Shown: positions 6,240 to 10,932 of the stretch, piece by piece | Numbering within the stretch: the first letter of the stretch is position 1 | Layout: every line of letters begins with the position of its first letter | Assembly (NCBI GenBank): GCA_002418825.1 | Contig: DIEW01000098.1 | Coordinates: forward strand, 1-10,932 | Length of the DNA: 10,932 bases | Source: Syntrophaceae bacterium UBA5764 | GTDB taxonomy: Bacteria > Desulfobacterota > Syntrophia > Syntrophales > Smithellaceae | Direction: 5' to 3' | Made by a program: the position numbers and the translations under genes | The notes under the pieces: generated by a model | Database searches by the model: none | Seen by the model: only the letters and a program-made list of their open reading frames with translations | What the model was told of the DNA's origin: nothing

Positions 6240-6287
6240 ATGCAAATCAAAGAAGAAATCTGACAATTTTATCAGAGCATTTAGGTG
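6240..6287 (+). pseudogene. Decayed 5' remnant of a gene like its upstream neighbour
   Basis: An AGAGG ribosome site at 6228-6232 is followed by ATG at 6240 and the reading MQIKEEI, then TGA. Reading that TGA as a mutated TGG gives MQIKEEIWQFYQS, which lines up with MKINEDTWKIIQK, the start of the protein at 5743. About 25 of the first 36 bases match. A second stop follows, and one inserted base there would restore S-H-L-G, again like the neighbour. The likeness ends where the convergent kinase gene begins. The best reading is the start of a duplicated or further operon gene, lost by deletion. A leader peptide is the alternative. Confidence 0.5.
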
Positions 6288-7135
6288 GCGCATTCCATTC
6301 TGTTTTTGAAAGCGGTAACTATAATATTTGTCGCCGAATCAAGTGTCATTGAGCCGGTGTTGATGATGATGTCGTAGAGCTTAGGGTCGTCAACATCAGC
6401 ATTGAAATATTTTCTTATGAAGGCTTTGCGGTCAGATTCCTTCTTGATCACATATTGCTCTGCTTCATTTTTTGAATAACCCCTGTCTTCCATGAAGTGT
6501 TTAATTCTAAATTCCAGCGGCGCGATGATTCTTACCTTAAAGGCTTTTTCCGACGGCAGGATATGATTTGCTCCTCTGCCCACGATGACAACATTGCCAA
6601 AAACGCCGATTGTTCCGATTACACGTGTAAGATGTTGCAGGTACTCACCAGGCCAGGGGCGGAATTCTCCGAACAAGGAGGAAAGTAACGTTTCCCTGAA
6701 TTTTACTTCCTTTTCATCAAGTGATTCGATGACCCTTCTGCTCATCCTGGCGCTATCCGCGACGTGCTGGATTATTTGTCCGCCGATCAAATCCATATTT
6801 AACGCCTTGGCGACTCTGCGGGCGATTTCACTTCCACCACTGCCTGGTTCTCTGGATACGGTAATCACCGGACCGCCTTTGAAATTTTCTATGTCGATTC
6901 CTTGTTTGAGCGCCTTGTCCAGAAGCTTGCGCCATTTATCCACCTGTTGCTCGACCATCTTATCCATGACAACTTTTTCGTCTTCCAGCGCTTCCGGTGA
7001 TATGAATTTAAGTGATAGATCTCTCGTGTAGTCGGGGCAATGGCTGCCCAGGAACGCTTCTGAAGATAATTTGAATCTTTTTTGACAGTCTCTACGCCAG
7101 GCGCATATGCCGCAAATTTGCCTTTCTACTGCCAT
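6281..7135 (-). CDS. Cytidylate-kinase-like protein with N-terminal cysteine cluster
   Basis: This 284-residue protein has a P-loop nucleoside-monophosphate-kinase-like domain (Cytidylate_kin2 type) from about residue 88. It starts ITVSREPGSGGSEIARRVAK (P-loop 94-103) and continues with the VIVGRGANHIL segment and arginine-containing RIIAPLEFRIKHFME. It may phosphorylate a nucleotide, but proteins of this type are not proven CMP kinases. Ahead of the domain is a cysteine set C8-x2-C11-x5-C17-x15-C33 that could bind zinc or an iron-sulfur cluster, then a helical linker. ATG 7135 is chosen because AGGTGA sits five bases upstream; a GTG at 7144 overlapping the gamma stop (GTGA) is possible and adds three residues. 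It ends the ATP synthase operon. Confidence 0.9.
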   Translation of the reverse strand: MAVERQICGICAWRRDCQKRFKLSSEAFLGSHCPDYTRDLSLKFISPEALEDEKVVMDKMVEQQVDKWRKLLDKALKQGIDIENFKGGPVITVSREPGSGGSEIARRVAKALNMDLIGGQIIQHVADSARMSRRVIESLDEKEVKFRETLLSSLFGEFRPWPGEYLQHLTRVIGTIGVFGNVVIVGRGANHILPSEKAFKVRIIAPLEFRIKHFMEDRGYSKNEAEQYVIKKESDRKAFIRKYFNADVDDPKLYDIIINTGSMTLDSATNIIVTAFKNRMECAT

Positions 7136-7140
7136 GATGG

Positions 7141-8055
7141 TCACCTACTTTCTGGCTGCTTTTGTGAGGGCTTATTTTCACTTAAGGCTTCAAAACCAGC
7201 AACGATATCCAATAGCTCTTCTGTAATTGTCATCTGGCGTGTGCGGTGATATTGAACATGCAGATCTTGTAATTGCTCTTCAATGTTCTTCTCCGCATTT
7301 TGCATGGATGCCAAACGGCTTGCGTTCTCACTAGCCAAAGATTCCGCAAAGGCACGGTAAAGAGAGACAAAAAGATATTCTCTGATAAGCGAAGAAAAAA
7401 TCATATCGCCGTTCATTCGGTATATCGGCAGGCTTTTTGAATCCCATTTTTTTGTGGCTATTTCTTTGAGCCAATCCTGGCTTACCGGAAGCAATTGAAT
7501 CATGTGCGGATGGTAAGTCGCCCCACCCAGGTATTTATTATAAAAAAGCAGGAAATGGTCCAGATGATGACGAAAATGCCATTCGTCGATAATCATGATG
7601 ATTTCCTGCACGAGAGGGGTAATTCCGGACGTGGAACTAGGGGTCGGCAGAACATCGTACAGAGATTGGCCTGCATCCTCCAGGTAGTCCGCCACTCTGG
7701 CGCCTACAGATAGGATGACACGATTATCTCTTTTAACACCAGCTGTTTTAAAATGCTCCAAGGTGAAAGCGCATATTTGTTCATTGAGTTGACCGCACAA
7801 TCCCTGATCAGAACCGAAAACAATGGCTCCGACGCGTTTTACCGCTGGCGCTTTGGCCTTAACGGATGATTCCATTCGTTCTTTGAGGACAATTTGCAGC
7901 CCCATTTCCACTGTTCTGTTGAAATCGGTGAGTGATTCCACCGCACGCTGGTACTGACGGATGCTCACGGCGGCTAGCGCCTTCATTGTTTTGACGACGG
8001 AGAGAAGATCTCCGGCGCTTTTAATTTTTCTTTTCAGAGACTCAGTTGTCTGCAT
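7141..8055 (-). CDS. atpG: ATP synthase gamma subunit (N-type F1Fo)
   Basis: Gamma is the central rotor shaft of F1, coupling c-ring rotation to catalysis. The 304-residue product has the N-terminal helix SLKRKIKSAGDLLSVVKTMK (about 6-25) followed by ALAAVSIRQYQRAV, the Rossmann-like core with GSDQGLCGQ (81-89), and the C-terminal helix ASRLASMQNAEKNIEE continuing to RTRQMTITEELLDIVAGFEAL. The ATG at 8055 lies inside the end of atpA (14-base overlap) with GAGGA upstream. A longer reading to 8088 would overlap atpA further without a better site. The VKTMKALAAVSIRQY stretch is the form I associate with N-ATPases, where gamma closes the set of ATP synthase genes. Coupled translation with alpha is likely. 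Confidence 0.95.
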   Translation of the reverse strand: MQTTESLKRKIKSAGDLLSVVKTMKALAAVSIRQYQRAVESLTDFNRTVEMGLQIVLKERMESSVKAKAPAVKRVGAIVFGSDQGLCGQLNEQICAFTLEHFKTAGVKRDNRVILSVGARVADYLEDAGQSLYDVLPTPSSTSGITPLVQEIIMIIDEWHFRHHLDHFLLFYNKYLGGATYHPHMIQLLPVSQDWLKEIATKKWDSKSLPIYRMNGDMIFSSLIREYLFVSLYRAFAESLASENASRLASMQNAEKNIEEQLQDLHVQYHRTRQMTITEELLDIVAGFEALSENKPSQKQPESR

Positions 8056-9610
8056 TTTCTTCCTCTTTGACTTCAAACGGGGCGACAACGGCCTTGATTT
8101 TTTCTAAAACAGAATTGCGGTCGTCTATTTCTAATTTTTCTCCCTCATCAATGCGTCCGCATACTTCAGGAATGTGTTCACTTACAGAATTGAGAATGGA
8201 TTCCTCCGCTTCGCGTATCTTGTTAATGGGGACGCAATCCAGGCAGCCTCCCGTGACGGAAAGAAGCGAAACGATTTGCTCGGAAGCGCGCAGGGGCTTG
8301 TATTGTCCCTGTTTGAGGATTTCACGAACGCGCCAGCCGCGCTCTAATGTTCTGCGCGTGGCGTCATCCAGTCTCGTTCCGAAGCGGGAGAATGATTCCA
8401 GCTCCTCGAACTGGGAGTATGATAAGCGCAGGTCGCCCGCAACGGAACGATAGGCAGGCAATTGTGTTTTGCCGCCTACGCGCGAAACCGACTTTCCGAC
8501 ATCAACCGCCGGCAGAATGCCTTTATTAAACAGAACGGGAGAGAGATAAATCTGGCCATCCGTGATGGATATGAGATTTGTAGGTATGTAAGACGATAAG
8601 TCCTGTGCTTCCGTTTCCGTTATGGGAAGAGAAGTTAAAGAGCCGCCCCCTAGGTTGGGGCGCAAGTGAGTAGAACGTTCCAATAGGCGCGAATGAATGT
8701 AGAATATGTCTCCGGGGAAGGCTTCACGTCCGGGCGGACGCCGAAGTAAAAGTGATACCTCACGGTAAGCGCGAGCATGTGACGTGAGGTCGTCATAGAC
8801 GACAAGTACGTCCATGCCCTTTTCCATGAAATATTCACCCATCGTTGTCGCCGCGTAAGGCGCAACAAACTGCAGGCCGGGCGTATCTTCACCAGTAGCC
8901 ACAACAATAATGCAGTTGTTCATTACGCTCCGGTCACGTAGGTCGGCAATGACTTTGGCCACATCCGCGCTTTTTTTCCCGATGGCGCAATATATAGAAA
9001 TAATGCCCGTTTCTTTTTGGTTTATTATGGTATCCACGACGATAGCCGTTTTTCCCGTTTGTCTGTCACCCAGGATTAATTCTCTTTGTCCTCGTCCGAT
9101 AGGAATGAGCGCATCAATGACTTTGATTCCTGTCTGCAGGGGCACGGTTACCGGTGCTCTGTCCATAACTGCCGGCGCAGGTCTTTCCACGGGAAGGCGT
9201 CTAACAGTGGTGATATCGCCCAGACCATCCAGTGGTCGGCCCAAGGGATCAACCACCCGCCCCAAAAGGCCTTCACCTACGGGCACATCCAGAACGCGCT
9301 TGGTGCGATGGACCTCTTCCCCCACCTGAAGATTTTCGCTCGGGTCCAGAAGAATTACGCCTATTTCCTCAGGGTCTATATTGAAAACAAGCCCCATATA
9401 GTTTCCGGCAAAACGAACCAGTTCTTCCGCACGGATATTGGGTAATCCGCTGACTCTCGCGATATCCCGTCCGACAAACTGTATTGTTCCTACTTCGTAT
9501 TGGCGAAGTTCCGGTTTGTGTTTTTCTAAAACTTTATCCATGGTTGAAAAAGTGTCATCGAGAAATGACTTTAATTCTTGGGATTCGTTTACGACGGCTT
9601 GTTTGCTCAT
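8042..9610 (-). CDS. atpA: ATP synthase alpha subunit (N-type F1Fo)
   Basis: Alpha is the non-catalytic nucleotide-binding subunit of the F1 hexamer at the cytoplasmic face. The 522 residues include an N-terminal barrel with GTIQFVGRDIARVSGLPN, the Walker A GDRQTGKTA (about 181-189), VLVVYDDLTSHARAYRE (Walker B region), and the signature PAVDVGKSVSRVGG with the arginine that completes the catalytic site in beta (about R377). EELVRF and GLVFNIDPEEIGVILL are typical of the N-type alpha I recall. The start is uncertain. ATG 9610 (MSKQ) directly follows a run of nine G, which probably acts as the ribosome site; ATG 9622 would place the G run inside the coding region and add four residues. It lies 22 bases after atpF. 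Confidence 0.97.
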   Translation of the reverse strand: MSKQAVVNESQELKSFLDDTFSTMDKVLEKHKPELRQYEVGTIQFVGRDIARVSGLPNIRAEELVRFAGNYMGLVFNIDPEEIGVILLDPSENLQVGEEVHRTKRVLDVPVGEGLLGRVVDPLGRPLDGLGDITTVRRLPVERPAPAVMDRAPVTVPLQTGIKVIDALIPIGRGQRELILGDRQTGKTAIVVDTIINQKETGIISIYCAIGKKSADVAKVIADLRDRSVMNNCIIVVATGEDTPGLQFVAPYAATTMGEYFMEKGMDVLVVYDDLTSHARAYREVSLLLRRPPGREAFPGDIFYIHSRLLERSTHLRPNLGGGSLTSLPITETEAQDLSSYIPTNLISITDGQIYLSPVLFNKGILPAVDVGKSVSRVGGKTQLPAYRSVAGDLRLSYSQFEELESFSRFGTRLDDATRRTLERGWRVREILKQGQYKPLRASEQIVSLLSVTGGCLDCVPINKIREAEESILNSVSEHIPEVCGRIDEGEKLEIDDRNSVLEKIKAVVAPFEVKEEENADN

Positions 9611-9611
9611 T

Positions 9612-9620
9612 CCCCCCCCC
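9612..9620 (-). promoter_or_regulatory. Nine-G run at the atpA start
   Basis: On the minus strand the sequence reads TTGATGGGGGGGGGAATGAGC. Nine G residues lie between two in-frame ATG codons (9622 and 9610). No AGGAGG-like site is present, so the G run itself probably pairs with the anti-Shine-Dalgarno bases through G-C and G-U pairs. Homopolymers of this length are prone to slippage. Confidence 0.55.
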
Positions 9621-9632
9621 ATCAATATTTTT

Positions 9633-10403
9633 CTAGGCGCTGTGGGCCTCTTTTTGCATGGTTTCGGTAAGGTTTTCCACCAGTGTTTCCAAGTATTCGT
9701 TCAGACTCCAGGCTATTTTGTGTCCGTTTACTCTCATCTCTATACCGGAAACAACGTCAGGCTGTGTTAAATAACGAATGGTAAAACCGTTGGTGATCTG
9801 TTGCTTCAATGCCTGTTCTATTTTGGCTTGTGTCGCCGCGCCAATGTCAAAAGCACTTTGCACTAATATTTTGTTTCCGCCCCCGGCGATGGCTTTACGG
9901 ATTTCCCTGCTTTTTTCTTTATCCAGTTCACGTAGGCGCCGGATAAATTCTTCAACTATTTGTGCCTCTAAATCGGCGTTGGCCAGATCCTTCATCGCCT
10001 TGCGCGCCGTCGCATAAATTTCTCTTGCCGCTCGTCCCCGTAGGTCCTGGAAAAAAGCATCCTTTTCCCTCTCCAGCATGCTTTGCCAACGGATTTTGAT
10101 AGCGTCAACTTCTTGGCGTACTTTTTCCATAAGTTCTTTTCGCCGGGCTTCAGCTGCCAAGCTTGCTTCATTGAGCATCTGTTCCGATTTTTCGGCAAGT
10201 ATCTGATTCTTTCTTTCATAAAGTTCGGCTGCTTCCGCAGCTTTTTCTTTAATCTCGCGGGCCTCATTAAAACGAGCGGTGATTTTTGATTCCCGTTGAT
10301 CCATTGCGTTAATTATTCGTCCGTAGAGAAAGCGCTTTAAAAGATAAACGAGCAAAAGAAAATTAAAAATTTGGCAAAACAAAACAAACCAGTCGATATG
10401 CAT
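9633..10403 (-). CDS. atpF: ATP synthase b subunit with delta/OSCP-like C-terminal domain (N-type)
   Basis: This is the peripheral stalk subunit holding F1 to Fo. At 256 residues it is about 100 longer than a usual bacterial b. One N-terminal membrane span (about 5-27, WFVLFCQIFNFLLLVYLL) is followed by a long charged coiled coil (about 35-160). The tail (about 175-245) has QSAFDIGAATQAKIEQAL and then DVVSGIEMRVNGHKIAWSL followed by NEYLETL. That matches the pattern of the C-terminal domain of the delta subunit (GGV/I-x-I/R-x-G...DGSV-x-x-x-L-x-x-L). This explains the absence of a separate atpH between b and alpha. The ATG at 10403 has GGGGGATGA upstream, partly inside the end of atpE, three bases away. 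Co-translation with subunit c is likely. Confidence 0.93.
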   Translation of the reverse strand: MHIDWFVLFCQIFNFLLLVYLLKRFLYGRIINAMDQRESKITARFNEAREIKEKAAEAAELYERKNQILAEKSEQMLNEASLAAEARRKELMEKVRQEVDAIKIRWQSMLEREKDAFFQDLRGRAAREIYATARKAMKDLANADLEAQIVEEFIRRLRELDKEKSREIRKAIAGGGNKILVQSAFDIGAATQAKIEQALKQQITNGFTIRYLTQPDVVSGIEMRVNGHKIAWSLNEYLETLVENLTETMQKEAHSA

Positions 10404-10406
10404 GAA

Positions 10407-10682
10407 TCATCCCCCTGCTTTTATGAAATATCCCCAGAAAGGATTCGCAAAAATTACGATCATCGAAATAACGAAACAGTAAATAGCGATAGATTCAATC
10501 ATGGCGAGCCCCACGAATAAAGTTCTGGTCAACGAGTTGCGCTCATCCGGTTGCTGGGCAATGGCAGCCAGAGCCTGCTGAATAGCTTGCCCCATACCCA
10601 AAGCTGGCCCCACAGAACCGATAGCCATCGTTAAACCAGCAGCGATAATTGAAGCCACCGCAATAAGACTTATATTTTCCAT
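10407..10682 (-). CDS. atpE: ATP synthase c subunit, predicted Na+-binding (N-type)
   Basis: This 91-residue double-span protein forms the rotor ring. Helix 1 (about 5-42) carries the glycine pattern AIGSVGPALGMGQ and helix 2 (about 53-85) carries the ion carboxylate. Lined up with the Na+ c subunit of Ilyobacter tartaricus, Q32, E63, S64 and Y68 (GMGQ and MIESIAIY) match its ligands Q32, E65, S66 and Y70. The loop AQQPDER has the usual RQP-like form (here QQP). The conclusion is a Na+-type site, though some characterised N-type rings are proposed to carry protons. AAGGAGG lies before the ATG at 10682, 23 bases after atpB. Confidence 0.97.
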   Translation of the reverse strand: MENISLIAVASIIAAGLTMAIGSVGPALGMGQAIQQALAAIAQQPDERNSLTRTLFVGLAMIESIAIYCFVISMIVIFANPFWGYFIKAGG

Positions 10683-10705
10683 AAATAATCCTCCTTGAAT
10701 ATTTT

Positions 10706-10932
10706 TTAGGCTGTAACGCCTTCGCTAGCTTCCGCTTTGTGCAACTCCTCATGTTTGTGTCCCTCCTCATGGGCGCTTGTTGCCGAGGCGATATAAACCA
10801 TGGAGAGAATGGCGAAAATGTAGGCCTGGATTATGCCGATTAAAAGGCCAAGAGCCTGCATGATGATGGGAAATAATAACGGGGTAACGGCAAGAAGAAT
10901 CCCCACGACTTTTTCATGACTCATGATATTGC
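10706..10932 (-). CDS. atpB: ATP synthase a subunit, C-terminal part (N-type)
   Basis: The frame is open to the window edge, reading ...NIMSHEKVVGILL, so the ATG at 10924 is internal and not a start. The N-I-M-S-H-E stretch lines up with RLFGN-x-x-x-x-E of other a subunits, with its glutamate at the position of E. coli E219; the essential arginine would lie just outside the window. Two hydrophobic segments follow (VVGILLAVTPLLFPIIMQAL and a second with IQAYIFAILSMVYIASA), the usual last two helices lining the ion half-channels. The tail is unusual in being rich in His and Glu (HEEGHKHEELHK). It is the first visible gene of the operon; the preceding genes (beta, epsilon and AtpQ/AtpR in known N-type operons) should lie beyond the edge. 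Confidence 0.92.
   Translation of the reverse strand, partial: NIMSHEKVVGILLAVTPLLFPIIMQALGLLIGIIQAYIFAILSMVYIASATSAHEEGHKHEELHKAEASEGVTA

Noticed and set aside
6585..7031. 148-codon open frame on the plus strand
   Set aside because: It is antisense to the kinase-like gene, with a low-complexity Ser/Leu-rich product and no recognisable domain.
8046..9445. Several open frames on the plus strand opposite atpA (8046-8453, 8910-9329, 9086-9445)
   Set aside because: They are antisense to a strongly conserved gene, their products are Ser/Arg/Pro-rich without motifs, and they have no ribosome sites.
10706..10924. A complete 72-residue membrane protein starting at 10924
   Set aside because: The frame stays open to the window edge and the sequence around the ATG matches the interior of ATP synthase subunit a.

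Overview
The window looks like chromosomal DNA from an anaerobic bacterium of the Desulfobacterota/Deltaproteobacteria type. This is inferred from gene content: a radical-SAM enzyme of the siroheme-dependent (Ahb) heme pathway next to hemB, an acyl-CoA dehydrogenase, small uncharacterised proteins I associate with such anaerobes, and an N-type ATP synthase operon. No rRNA, tRNA, CRISPR array or transposase was seen.

Left part (1-2280). The 3' end of an ahbC-like radical-SAM gene is followed three bases later by hemB, a heme-synthesis operon. A PHP-domain phosphoesterase gene follows. Next comes a 400-base stretch without long genes. It holds two inverted repeats and, on the minus strand, a 33-residue single-span membrane peptide gene behind an exact consensus sigma-70 promoter (TTGACA, 17 bp, TATAAT) that overlaps a small palindrome.

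Middle part (2243-6287), more AT-rich and accessory in character. An XRE-type repressor and an acyl-CoA dehydrogenase lie on the minus strand with an ATGA stop/start overlap. Divergent from them is a four-gene plus-strand operon: a small cysteine-containing protein (DUF6125/ATC-hydrolase-like), a PNPOx-fold flavin/pyridoxamine oxidase-like protein, a second, paralogous DUF6125-like protein, and a TIGR04076-like protein. The divergent promoter region carries ACAA-N4-TTGT palindromes over a TTGACA/TATTTT promoter, so the repressor probably controls both arms. The same 13-bp word sits at both outer ends of the cluster. At the right end there is the start of what looks like a decayed further gene, cut off at the ATP synthase operon. 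This cluster is the best candidate for an undescribed system; its substrate cannot be read from the sequence.

Right part (6281-10932, minus strand). This is the distal part of an N-type F1Fo ATP synthase operon in the order a (partial), c, b, alpha, gamma, followed by a cytidylate-kinase-like gene. There is no separate delta gene; the long b subunit ends in a delta/OSCP-like domain. Subunit c keeps the Q32...E63-S64...Y68 set of a sodium-binding ion site, so a Na+-coupled enzyme is predicted. Genes are tightly packed or overlapping, consistent with translational coupling. The alpha start is preceded by a run of nine G.
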